Shown here: one piece after another, positions 33,920 to 42,133 of the stretch
How positions within the stretch are numbered: position 1 is the stretch's first letter
Layout: each line of letters opens with the position of its first letter
NCBI RefSeq assembly: GCF_017368455.1
Contig: NZ_JAFNJU010000001.1
Coordinates: 186,001-250,000 of the forward strand
Length of the DNA: 64,000 bases
Reading direction: 5' to 3'
Origin: Proteiniclasticum aestuarii
GTDB lineage: Bacteria; Bacillota; Clostridia; Clostridiales; Clostridiaceae
Made by a program: the position numbers and the translations under genes
The notes under the pieces: generated by a model
The model's database searches: none
Told to the model about the DNA's origin: nothing
What the model saw: only the letters and a program-made list of their open reading frames with translations

Positions 33920-36538
33920 TTATTTCTTCAGGAGTTCTTCTACGGCTTCAAGTGCTTCCTGCAGCATTTCAGGTTTCTTTCCGCCTGCCTGAGCCATGTC
34001 AGGTCGGCCACCACCGCCGCCACCGGCAATGGCTGCAATTTCCTTGATCAGCTTTCCAGCATGGTATCCGTCTTTCACTTTATCTTTTGAGATCATGACG
34101 GAAAAATTGACCTTCCCTTCCCCTTTGGCTGCCAGTACAACGATCCCTGACTGGAGTTTATCCAGAATTTTCTCGGTAAGATCTCTCAGATCTCCGGCCT
34201 CTACATTCTGCACTTCTCCTCGGACAAGCTGAACTCCATGAACTTCTTCCTTCATCTTCAGAAGTTCATCCACATATCCCAGAGATTGCGCTTTTCTTGT
34301 CTCTTCCAGTTCTTTCTGCAGCGCTTTCATATCCTGTAAGTTCGCTGAGACTTTGTTGACAATCTCATTCTTCCCTACTTTGAGAAGATCCTGGAGCTCA
34401 CTCAGCGTTTTTTCCTTCTGGTTGAACAGTTCAAAGGAATTCATCCCGGTGACTGCTTCGATTCTTCTTACGCCCGATGCGATTCCCGCTTCGGAAGTCA
34501 CTTTGAATAGCCCGATTTCCCCGGAATTCTTCACATGGGTTCCACCACAGAGTTCCATTGAGAACTCTCCTACCGAAAGCACGCGTACTTCGTCACCGTA
34601 CTTCTCGTCAAAGAGTGCCATGGCTCCGGAAGCTTTCGCATCAGACATGGACATGAGTGCAGTAGAAACAGGTGTCGCCTTCAGAATCTCTTCATTGACA
34701 ATCTGTTCCACGCTTCTTATTTCTTCTTCCGTCATGGGCTGGAAATGATTGAAGTCAAATCTCAGCTTATCAGGCTGCACCACTGAACCGGCCTGATTCA
34801 CATGACTGCCGAGAACCATCTTCAAGGCTTTATGCAGCAGATGTGTTGCGGTATGATTTCTTTCTGTGCTCTTTCTAACCGCTTCTGCTACCTGGAAATT
34901 CGCCTTGCCCTTAGTCAGATTCCCCTCCAATACCGCAACAAGGTGCACGGTATTTCCGTTTCTGCTCTTTCGTGTATCATGCACTTCCGCTTTGAACGCC
35001 TCTCCAGCGATGAAGCCCACATCTCCTACCTGACCACCCATCTCTGCATAGAATGGAGTCCGGTCCGAAACCACATAACCCTTCTGCCCGGCTTCCAGAT
35101 GTTCCACCAGCTCATCCTCATTATAGATGAATACAATCTCAGCATCATCACTTAAAGAAGAGTATCCAGTGAACGTAGTCGAAACAGCTTCCTCCAGTAC
35201 GTCTATACCCGAATTCTCAGAACCCATATAGGAGCTTTCTCCTCTGGCAGCACGGGCTCTCTGCCTCTGATCATTCATTTCCTTCCTGAATGCTTCCAGA
35301 TCGATTTTCATTCCTTTTTCAGCGATGATTTCTTCCGTCAGCTCCAGAGGGAATCCATAGGTATCGTAGAGCTTAAATGCATGTTCTCCACTGAAAGTAT
35401 CGCCTTCCGTTTCTTCCACGAATCCCAGAAGCATCTCCATGCCCGCATCCAGCGTCTCATGGAACTTCTTCTCCTCCAGGTCCACGATTTTTTCGATATA
35501 CTCTCTTCTCTCCAGAAGATCCGGGTATGCCTTTCCATAGCTTTCCATCACCGCAGAAATGATCTGATTAAGGAAGAGTTTCTTATGGCCAAGTACTCTG
35601 CCGTGTCTTGCTGCACGTCTTAACAGTCTTCTCAGTACATAGCCTCTGCCTTCATTGGATGGAAGTACGCCATCTCCGATGAGAAAAGCGATGCTTTTTG
35701 CATGGTCAGCGATGATTCTTATGGAAACATCTTCTGCCTTGTTCTTCCCATAAGCTTTTCCGGTGACTTCCGTGACTTTATCAATGATGTTTTTCAGAAC
35801 ATCGATCTCAAAGATGGAGTCTACACCCTGCATGATGGTGGCCATTCTTTCCAGCCCCATACCCGTATCAATATTCGGATTTGCCAGAAGATTGTAGTTT
35901 CCTTCTTCATCCTTATCGAACTGTGTGAATACCAGGTTCCAGAATTCAGTCATCTCATCCCGATCAGAGGCTGCGATGAAATCGTCCGTGGTCTTTATTT
36001 CATCTGTACCTTTGTAATAATGAATTTCCGAGCATGGGCCGCATGGACCTACACCGATTTCCCAGAAATTATCTTCTTTTCCCAGTCTGAATATGCGGTC
36101 TGGATTGATATCTGTTTTGTTCTTCCAGATTTCAAAAGCTTCATCATCTTCAAAATAGACCGTCGCATAGAGTTTTGATTTGTCGATTTTCAGGACTTCT
36201 GTGACAAACTCCCAAGCCCAAGGAATGATCTCCTCTTTGAAGTAATCGCCGAAGGAAAAATTTCCCAGCATTTCAAAGAATGTGGCATGTCTTTTCGTGC
36301 GCCCTACATTGTCAATATCACCGGTTCGTATGCACTTCTGACAGCTGGTCACTCTCTTTGAAGGAGGAACCTTCACACCTGTGAAATAGGGCTTCAATGG
36401 TGCCATGCCCGCATTGATCAGAAGGAGTGATTTGTCATCCTTTGGCACCAGAGGAAAGCTCTCCATCACGTAGTGCTCCTTCTCTTTGAAAAAGTCCAGA
36501 TATTTCTGTCTGATTTCATTGGTTGTAAGTTTTTCCAT
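33920..36538 (-). CDS. alaS: Alanyl-tRNA synthetase
   Basis: Charges tRNA-Ala, 872 aa, full length. N-terminal class II core (residues 1-240, FFKEKEHYVMESFPLVP, NAGMAPLKPYF, GPCGPCSEIHY), tRNA-recognition region, editing domain with the zinc-binding HTATHLLH and CGGTHV motifs, and a C-terminal DHHA1 domain with the Gly-rich AAIAGGGGGGRPDMAQAGG. No motif is missing. AGGAAGAAT precedes the ATG. Expression is controlled by an alanine T-box just upstream. Confidence 0.97.
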   Translation of the reverse strand: MEKLTTNEIRQKYLDFFKEKEHYVMESFPLVPKDDKSLLLINAGMAPLKPYFTGVKVPPSKRVTSCQKCIRTGDIDNVGRTKRHATFFEMLGNFSFGDYFKEEIIPWAWEFVTEVLKIDKSKLYATVYFEDDEAFEIWKNKTDINPDRIFRLGKEDNFWEIGVGPCGPCSEIHYYKGTDEIKTTDDFIAASDRDEMTEFWNLVFTQFDKDEEGNYNLLANPNIDTGMGLERMATIMQGVDSIFEIDVLKNIIDKVTEVTGKAYGKNKAEDVSIRIIADHAKSIAFLIGDGVLPSNEGRGYVLRRLLRRAARHGRVLGHKKLFLNQIISAVMESYGKAYPDLLERREYIEKIVDLEEKKFHETLDAGMEMLLGFVEETEGDTFSGEHAFKLYDTYGFPLELTEEIIAEKGMKIDLEAFRKEMNDQRQRARAARGESSYMGSENSGIDVLEEAVSTTFTGYSSLSDDAEIVFIYNEDELVEHLEAGQKGYVVSDRTPFYAEMGGQVGDVGFIAGEAFKAEVHDTRKSRNGNTVHLVAVLEGNLTKGKANFQVAEAVRKSTERNHTATHLLHKALKMVLGSHVNQAGSVVQPDKLRFDFNHFQPMTEEEIRSVEQIVNEEILKATPVSTALMSMSDAKASGAMALFDEKYGDEVRVLSVGEFSMELCGGTHVKNSGEIGLFKVTSEAGIASGVRRIEAVTGMNSFELFNQKEKTLSELQDLLKVGKNEIVNKVSANLQDMKALQKELEETRKAQSLGYVDELLKMKEEVHGVQLVRGEVQNVEAGDLRDLTEKILDKLQSGIVVLAAKGEGKVNFSVMISKDKVKDGYHAGKLIKEIAAIAGGGGGGRPDMAQAGGKKPEMLQEALEAVEELLKK

Positions 36539-36585
36539 TATTCTTCCTCCATAAAATTAATCTTCTCTATTTATAATTTAATACA

Positions 36586-36795
36586 ACAAAAAAGCCCTCA
36601 TCCCAGCAAGGGACGAAAGCTCTGCTTCCGCGGTACCACCCTAGTTATGAATGCGCTGCATTCATCTCTTAAAAGATCCGGATTCCAAGACAGCTTCGTC
36701 ATCTCTCTCCGAAGGCTTTCACCAGCCGCCTCTTCTCTAAATGGTAGATTCCGATGAGTACTCATTCTCTTCAACATCCAGTATTCACTGTTTAC
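36586..36795 (-). ncRNA. T-box leader, alanine specifier
   Basis: tRNA-sensing riboswitch. The T-box sequence AGGGTGGTACCGCG lies at 36629-36642; the terminator stem pairs 36593-36604 with 36610-36621 (12 bp including G-U pairs) followed by six T. Upstream are the stem I distal part (GGCTGGTGAAAGCC), the stretch GAAGCTGTC whose GCT (36692-36694) reads as an alanine specifier, and a GAATGC-AGC-GCATTC hairpin as stem III. Uncharged tRNA-Ala would favour the antiterminator and alaS transcription. Confidence 0.93.
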
Positions 36796-36801
36796 TTTTA
36801 A

Positions 36802-36830
36802 AGTATACTCATTAGCTTCCATAAAGTCAA
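36802..36830 (-). promoter_or_regulatory. Promoter of the T-box/alaS transcript
   Basis: TTGACT (36825-36830), 17-bp spacer and TATACT (36802-36807) on the minus strand give a near-consensus sigma-A promoter with a start near 36795. Confidence 0.8.
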
Positions 36831-37136
36831 TCATTTACATATCCACATATTAAAGAAAGAACCCATGGCAGACGCAGCATCAGAAGAGAAACATCACAAT
36901 AGGCTGAGTACTGCTGCAGATATTGAAACCCTTTATCAACAATCCCTTCATAATATGGCCTTATGGTTCATAGACTGCAGATCAATTTTGAAAATTCATT
37001 AATTTCATGAAGTATTGTTTTCAGTCAATTATCCACTTGTTTATAAAACAGTCATGGTCAGTTCCAATTGAAGCGATATCATTATTACATAGTCAATTTC
37101 AATATGTGAAATTCAGATTATTCACAGGAGGTAAAA
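36831..37136. other. Divergent intergenic region with small inverted repeat
   Basis: About 300 bases between the alaS promoter and the stress-protein gene. The only structure seen is AATTTCA-ATATG-TGAAATT (37095-37113), 7-bp arms, 10 bases before the AGGAGG ribosome site. No convincing sigma-A or sigma-B promoter was found. Confidence 0.5.
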
Positions 37137-38012
37137 ATGAAAAAAATCATTGGAATATTCAAAACCGAAGAGCTTGCCACAAGAGCCATAGAAGGTTTAC
37201 GATCATCCGGATACAGAGATGAGGAGATTTCCATCATCACTAAGGATGAAGAAAAGTATAATACACTTGTCAATAAAGTTGGTAATGATATAACAAATGA
37301 ACAGGACATTGCCAGCGGTGCTGCTGCAGGAGCGGTAACCGGAGGCACCATCGGCGGATTAGGCGGACTGCTTCTGGGTCTTGGCGCTCTGGCTATCCCT
37401 GGAGTAGGTCCCATCGTCGCTGCTGGTCCTATTGCAGCCGCCATCACAGGAGCCCTCGCAGGAGGAGTCGTAGGCGGACTTGCCGGTGCACTCATTGATT
37501 ATGGTGTACCTGAAACAGAAGCGAAGGAATATGAGCAACGCATCAATGAAGGTGATATCCTGATTCTTGTAGAGGAGAAAGAAGAAAAACGTAATGAAGC
37601 ATACGATAATTTTTATAGAAATGAAAGCCTCAACAGAGACACATACAGGCATAGAGATCGAAGCGCCCCCTATGAAGATGATAGTATATCAGAAGAAACC
37701 GGAAAACCCAGCTATCTGACAGATAGTTATGCGGAAAAAAATGAAGAGGTGATTGTTGAAGTGGATAAAAACAAAGATTTAGACAAAATACTGGAGAAGA
37801 ATGACGAGGAAGTCAATGAAAATCCAGCTTATGATGGCGGAATCGCCACCCATGACAAAGGCTGGAACAAGGAAATCAACAAGGATCCGGAAAAAGGAAA
37901 CACTAATCATATCGTGGACGGTCACGAAAGGCAGCTTGAAAAAGATGAGCCTTTTGAAGCCGATAAACCCTATGAACTGGACAAAAAACTAAGAGATGTA
38001 GATCAGTTTTAA
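37137..38012 (+). CDS. Glycine-zipper general stress protein (GsiB/17M-like)
   Basis: A 291-residue protein in three parts: an N-terminal YflT/17M-type fold (1-55, IIGIFKTEELATRAIEGLRSSG), a Gly/Ala-rich zipper (60-120, AGAVTGGTIGGLGG ... GALAGGVVGGLAGALI) that could insert in or associate with membranes, and a long acidic/basic low-complexity tail (150-291). The first two parts match 'general stress protein' families induced by salt or heat in Firmicutes; the tail is unusual in length. AGGAGG precedes the ATG. Molecular function unknown. Single gene with its own terminator. Confidence 0.78.
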   Translation: MKKIIGIFKTEELATRAIEGLRSSGYRDEEISIITKDEEKYNTLVNKVGNDITNEQDIASGAAAGAVTGGTIGGLGGLLLGLGALAIPGVGPIVAAGPIAAAITGALAGGVVGGLAGALIDYGVPETEAKEYEQRINEGDILILVEEKEEKRNEAYDNFYRNESLNRDTYRHRDRSAPYEDDSISEETGKPSYLTDSYAEKNEEVIVEVDKNKDLDKILEKNDEEVNENPAYDGGIATHDKGWNKEINKDPEKGNTNHIVDGHERQLEKDEPFEADKPYELDKKLRDVDQF

Positions 38013-38042
38013 ATTTTCATAGTATTTCTCCCCTTGAATGGG

Positions 38043-38078
38043 AAAGGAGACTCTAACAACATGGAGTCTCCTTTTCTT
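38043..38078 (+). terminator. Terminator of the stress-protein gene
   Basis: A 10-bp perfect stem (38043-38052 with 38065-38074) followed by a T-rich tail, between convergent genes. Confidence 0.8.
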
Positions 38079-38086
38079 TGCGTTCT

Positions 38087-38752
38087 TCATTCAATAAGGT
38101 TCTTGATCCTTATGGTATTTCTGTCATAGTCAATAAGACCATCCTTTTTCATCTTCTGGAGTTCACGACTCAGGGAAGTCCGCTGTACCCCCAGCCTTTC
38201 CGCAAGCTGCTTTTTGGTGCCATCCAGGACGATGCAGCTGCTTTTCTGGAATTTCTGTTCGTAGGTAAGATAATCCAGAAGCTTTTTCCGCAGTGTACCA
38301 GGAGAAATCTCTTCAATCTTATTTGTGAGCACAAGTGTGCGATCTGAAACCGCCTTGAGAAACTGCACCATGAAGTCCCTGTTCAGAGTGCATAGCTTCA
38401 GAATCAGTGGCGCATCCAAAGAAAGAAGCACTGTTTCCTCCTCAGAAACGACAGTCATGGGATATGTACTGAAAGTAGAGAAAATGAGATTGGCCCCGAT
38501 GAGAGAGCCTTTTCTGAAGTCCTCGATTCTCAGCACATTGCCGTTTTCATCCAGTCTCTGTACTGAAACTTTCCCTGAGAGGACAATATCCATCTTGGAT
38601 GCAGTCTGTCCTTGCAGATAGATCATTTCATTCTTTAGATATCTGTGCAGTGCAGTCCCTCTTTCCATAAGATGATTTCTCAGGTCGTCTCTTCTGAAAT
38701 CTTCGAAAAGAGGGAGCTGAGCAAGATCTTCCATATAATCATTCAGTTTCAT
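38087..38752 (-). CDS. Crp/Fnr-family transcription regulator
   Basis: 221 aa: a cyclic-nucleotide-type beta-roll (about 12-120, LPLFEDFRRDDL ... GSLIGANLIF), a dimer helix, and a winged HTH (about 165-215, TKKQLAERLGVQRTSLSRELQKM). There is no N-terminal Cys cluster as in Fnr, so the signal is not an Fnr-type Fe-S centre. Similar clostridial regulators respond to redox or nitric oxide (e.g. HcpR-like) but that cannot be assigned here. It is divergent from a membrane Fe-S protein, with a palindrome between them, so autoregulation and control of that gene are likely. Confidence 0.85.
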   Translation of the reverse strand: MKLNDYMEDLAQLPLFEDFRRDDLRNHLMERGTALHRYLKNEMIYLQGQTASKMDIVLSGKVSVQRLDENGNVLRIEDFRKGSLIGANLIFSTFSTYPMTVVSEEETVLLSLDAPLILKLCTLNRDFMVQFLKAVSDRTLVLTNKIEEISPGTLRKKLLDYLTYEQKFQKSSCIVLDGTKKQLAERLGVQRTSLSRELQKMKKDGLIDYDRNTIRIKNLIE

Positions 38753-38767
38753 GAACTCACCCCTCTA

Positions 38768-38781
38768 GTTACCACGGTAAC
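38768..38781. promoter_or_regulatory. Candidate Crp/Fnr-type operator
   Basis: Perfect 14-bp palindrome GTTACC-AC-GGTAAC, 15 bases upstream of the Crp/Fnr start and 66 bases upstream of the divergent Fe-S gene. Family members bind two-fold symmetric sites of about this size. Confidence 0.55.
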
Positions 38782-38847
38782 ACTATATTCTTCATAGTAG
38801 CAGTATGCTATAGATAAATCAATATTCAATTATGTGAGGTATGAATT

Positions 38848-39462
38848 ATGACAACGAAAAGTACGCAAGTGGCCATCCAGATATTCTTTCTGATTCTATT
38901 CGGTATTCTTGTATTTCTTGGAAAACCCCAGATCTGGATGATTCTCTTTGTGGCCTCCATGATCTTCGCTTTTGCATTCAGCAGGATCTATTGCGGGTAC
39001 ATCTGTCCCATCAACACCCTCATGAAGCCTGTTAAATGGATCAAGAAAAAACTGCATCTGAAAGATCATGAAGTGTCCCCTCTGCTGGAAAAGCCAGCCA
39101 CACGCATAGTGGTTCTGGTTCTCTTGATCAGTCTGTTTCTGATATCAGTAGTATCAGGAAAAAAACTCCCTGTACTTCCAGCCATGGTGCTGCTAGGTGC
39201 CATCCTGACCTTGTTTTTCCATGAAGAACTCTGGCACCGCTTTCTCTGCCCTTATGGACTTTTCCTCAGCTTTCCGTCAAAGAAAGCCAAGTATTTTATA
39301 ACCATATCCTCCGACTTGTGTGTCAACTGCACAAAATGTGCGAAAGTCTGTCCATCCAAGGCTGTAATCAGAAAAGACAAGCATGAGATTCTGAAAGACG
39401 AATGCCTCGTCTGCGGAGAATGCATCCGTTCCTGTCCTACCAATGCCATTTCCTATAAATAA
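38848..39462 (+). CDS. Membrane-bound 4Fe-4S protein (NapH/YccM-like)
   Basis: 204 aa with about four membrane helices (12-50, 88-130) and Fe-S motifs: a membrane-proximal YCGYICP pair and CPYGLF, as in NapH/CcoG-type proteins, then a C-terminal two-[4Fe-4S] ferredoxin (CVNCTKCAKVCP, CLVCGECIRSCP). Probably passes electrons between a membrane carrier and a soluble partner; the partner is unknown. GAGGT lies 8 nt before the ATG at 38848; an out-of-frame ATG at 38841 is ignored. Likely controlled by the divergent Crp/Fnr regulator. Confidence 0.85.
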   Translation: MTTKSTQVAIQIFFLILFGILVFLGKPQIWMILFVASMIFAFAFSRIYCGYICPINTLMKPVKWIKKKLHLKDHEVSPLLEKPATRIVVLVLLISLFLISVVSGKKLPVLPAMVLLGAILTLFFHEELWHRFLCPYGLFLSFPSKKAKYFITISSDLCVNCTKCAKVCPSKAVIRKDKHEILKDECLVCGECIRSCPTNAISYK

Positions 39463-39471
39463 TCCCATGAA

Positions 39472-39497
39472 AATAGACCCTCACGGGTCTATTCTAT
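39472..39497 (+). terminator. Terminator of the Fe-S gene
   Basis: A 9-bp perfect stem (39472-39480 with 39485-39493), TCAC loop, moderate T tail. It lies between convergent genes and may act both ways. Confidence 0.65.
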
Positions 39498-39501
39498 TTG
39501 C

Positions 39502-39681
39502 TTATTTTTCTTCTTTTTTTCTTCTTTTAGGCTTCCATCCTCCTGAGAGCTGCAGCCATAGCACCATGATGAGCATGGTGGCACCGATGAAGAAGGTATC
39601 ATTTCGATAGATGAAGTAATAGATCAGCGATACCGCCACGAATAAGGCCGCAATCATCAAAGTCCTTGGTTTGAATTTCAT
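39502..39681 (-). CDS. Small two-helix membrane protein
   Basis: 59 aa: a basic start (MKFKPRTL), two hydrophobic segments (residues 8-25 and 30-46) joined by a short loop YRNDTF, then a very basic tail (KPKRRKKEEK). AAAGGAG lies 9 nt before the ATG, 39 nt downstream of the DUF2812 gene, so the two probably form an operon. I do not recognise the family. The positively charged tail would be cytoplasmic. Confidence 0.75.
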   Translation of the reverse strand: MKFKPRTLMIAALFVAVSLIYYFIYRNDTFFIGATMLIMVLWLQLSGGWKPKRRKKEEK

Positions 39682-39719
39682 TACTGTACGCTCCTTTCAG
39701 CACATAGAAGATCCTTTTC

Positions 39720-40895
39720 TCATTCACTTTTTGCCAGAGCGCTTTCCACGGACGCCGAGAACCTCTCTGCTATGAGTTCCTTGAAGCTCTTCAGGTCCAC
39801 TCTCCCACGATAATTCACCACCATCAGTCGATCCTCCATGCGTAGAATCATGGTCCTAAGTTCAGGCACATCAAAATAGCTGACCGATACGTTGCCGTAC
39901 GTCTCTTTGATGGAATCTGTGTCACCAGTGCTTTTCTCCACCCGGCTGATCAGCCTGTCTTCGAAAAAATTCAGTATCCACTGAGAAGACACCTGATAAT
40001 ATGTGGTCTGCAGTCCCGGACTGTACCGGTTGATGATCCACAGATTTTCATCAATCACTATCTGATCGTTCAGAAATATGCTTTTTCGAACACTGGCATA
40101 ATTTCCATAATCGAAAGGCTCTTCCTCCCTGAAATCGGGATCCTTCAGCTCTTCAATCTCCTCCAGTGTAATCACGGGTTCGAAATCAAGATTCTCAATC
40201 TCGCGGTAGCCATACATTTCCTGATCTGCTGAAAACGCAAAGAGGAGAATACCTATGGCTGCACCATAGAACAGAAAGTTCCCCATGAGATTCACCATTC
40301 TGAAAATCCCAGTGGATGGGGTCTGAAAGTCTTCTTTCTCATCCAAGTTTTCCACATATTTCTTATGCCTTCGATAGGTGATGACTTTTGTCATAAGGCC
40401 TAAGACAATAAAGGAAAGATACAGTAGATGATACACCTGGAGATTCTGGAGAATCCATAAAATCGGATCACTGAATCCATTCAGAAAGTCCAGATCCAGA
40501 AGAAAAAGCAGCAGAAATCCTGGAATCGACCAGAATATCCCCCATCTTTCCTTTTTCAGCTTTTCTTCATATTTCCATTTCACTGAATGGGGATCCGTAT
40601 AGAAATCCGGTGTATCTTTCTCTGCGTAGTACACATGAAAGTGATCCGCAAGGGTCCCTGCATAGGTCCATCCTCTGTCAGCATGGGCTTCCACCACTTC
40701 GCTTTCGGGCTCCCTGGCATCCTTCAGCGTAGGTTCCAGATGAAACTTCAGATGCTCTCTGTCGGTCTCTTCAAAGACAGCAAAATAAGGCTTCATCTTT
40801 TTGAGACGATAGCCTTCGTCCGCTTTCTCTTCCAGCCACATCCTGATGCTTTCCACATCATAGGCTGCATAGGGTACCCAGAATCTTTTTGCCAT
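39720..40895 (-). CDS. DUF2812 membrane protein
   Basis: 391 aa. The N-terminal 115 residues match DUF2812 (WLEEKADEGYRLKKMK, a Trp/Gly-containing repeat and DFHVYYAE-like strand). Then two helices (about 120-140 and 157-175), a further helix near 205-222, and a C-terminal extracytoplasmic domain (225-390). In many Firmicutes DUF2812 genes sit next to PadR regulators; none is here, and instead the 59-aa membrane protein follows. Function unknown; an envelope sensor or anti-sigma-like role is only speculation. Confidence 0.78.
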   Translation of the reverse strand: MAKRFWVPYAAYDVESIRMWLEEKADEGYRLKKMKPYFAVFEETDREHLKFHLEPTLKDAREPESEVVEAHADRGWTYAGTLADHFHVYYAEKDTPDFYTDPHSVKWKYEEKLKKERWGIFWSIPGFLLLFLLDLDFLNGFSDPILWILQNLQVYHLLYLSFIVLGLMTKVITYRRHKKYVENLDEKEDFQTPSTGIFRMVNLMGNFLFYGAAIGILLFAFSADQEMYGYREIENLDFEPVITLEEIEELKDPDFREEEPFDYGNYASVRKSIFLNDQIVIDENLWIINRYSPGLQTTYYQVSSQWILNFFEDRLISRVEKSTGDTDSIKETYGNVSVSYFDVPELRTMILRMEDRLMVVNYRGRVDLKSFKELIAERFSASVESALAKSE

Positions 40896-40982
40896 GCCTT
40901 GCTGCCTCCTCCTGATCTTTCTGAACTATAAAATGTTATATTCTTATCATACCTTCATTCTATCCTGCGGTCAACGAGCTAT

Positions 40983-41009
40983 AAAAAAAGAAGCTTATAT
41001 GATAAGCTC
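40983..41009 (-). terminator. Terminator of the rrf2-iscS-mnmA run
   Basis: An 8-bp stem (40991-40998 with 41002-41009) with a triloop, then seven T on the minus strand, 9 bases after the mnmA stop. Confidence 0.85.
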
Positions 41010-41017
41010 CTCTCTTG

Positions 41018-42097
41018 CTAGTCTTCAATTGCGTAGATGGTTCCTCCGCCCAAGACGAAGTTGTCTTCATAGAACACCACAGCCTGACCTTTTGTCATGG
41101 CTCTCTGCTTCTCTTCAAACACAACTCTCACCTTACCGTCCTCCAAAGGATAGATGGTGCATTCTGCGGGTTTTGCGGAGTATCTGATCTTCGCCTTGGC
41201 CTTGTAGGGCTCTTGGACCTCATCCCTTGAAACCCAGTTCAGATCATGGGCGATGAGGGTATTCTTGAACAGTGCACTTTCATCTGTGAGAACCACTTCA
41301 TTGGTATCCTTATCGATCTTGGACACGAATACCTGTCTTCCTAAAGAAAGACCTAATCCCTTACGCTGTCCGATGGTGTAATAGGCAATACCCTTATGCT
41401 GTCCCAGTACCTTTCCTTCCGGATCCACAAAATTTCCAGGCATTTTCAGCTCAGGCTTCTTTTCGTAGATGTATCTGCCATGATCGTTGTCATCGATGAA
41501 ACAGATTTCCTGGGAATCTTTCTTGTTGTGAACCCCCAGGTCCATCTCTTTGGCGATTTCTCTGATTCTGCTCTTCTTGAACTCTCCGCAGGGCATCAGT
41601 GTCTTTCTAAGCTGCTCCTGGGTCAGGTTGTAGAGCGCATAGGTCTGATCCTTCGTATCGTCATCCGCCTTTTCAATCACCATTCTGCCATCTTTCTCAT
41701 AGATCTTGGCATAATGACCTGTGGCCACGTAATCAGCCCCCAGCGTTTCCGCACGATGCAGAAGCTCATCAAACTTGATGTATTTGTTACAGGCTATGCA
41801 GGGATTCGGTGTTCTGCCTTCTATGTATTCTTCCATGAAGTAATCAATGACCTTTTCCCTGAATACCTCTTTGAAATTCATGACATAAAACGGAATGTCC
41901 AAAGTATCTGCAACCATTCTGGCATCATCCACTGCAGACAAGGAACAGCATCCGCCTTCTCTTTCCTTGAACCCATTGTCATCCTGCCAGACCTGCATGG
42001 TCACACCGATGACCTCATAACCCTGCTCTCTTAACAGGTATGCCGCAACGGCGGAATCCACTCCACCTGACATACCCAGTACTACTCTCTTTTTCAT
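41018..42097 (-). CDS. mnmA: tRNA 2-thiouridylase MnmA
   Basis: Makes s2U34 in tRNA for Glu, Lys and Gln; 359 aa. PP-loop [15 protein letters not shown] at the N-terminus; catalytic Cys in [12 protein letters not shown] (about 101) and the second Cys in [10 protein letters not shown] (about 200), both present. The sulfur donor is likely the adjacent cysteine desulfurase (36-nt gap), as for YrvO-MnmA of Bacillus. Confidence 0.96.
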   Translation of the reverse strand: MKKRVVLGMSGGVDSAVAAYLLREQGYEVIGVTMQVWQDDNGFKEREGGCCSLSAVDDARMVADTLDIPFYVMNFKEVFREKVIDYFMEEYIEGRTPNPCIACNKYIKFDELLHRAETLGADYVATGHYAKIYEKDGRMVIEKADDDTKDQTYALYNLTQEQLRKTLMPCGEFKKSRIREIAKEMDLGVHNKKDSQEICFIDDNDHGRYIYEKKPELKMPGNFVDPEGKVLGQHKGIAYYTIGQRKGLGLSLGRQVFVSKIDKDTNEVVLTDESALFKNTLIAHDLNWVSRDEVQEPYKAKAKIRYSAKPAECTIYPLEDGKVRVVFEEKQRAMTKGQAVVFYEDNFVLGGGTIYAIED

Positions 42098-42133
42098 CTT
42101 TTCACCTTACTCTGTTTATTCACACACAATGAG

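Noticed and set aside
36598-36834. 78-codon frame upstream of alaS
   Set aside because: It reads through the T-box leader; the RNA features explain the sequence and no SD precedes it.
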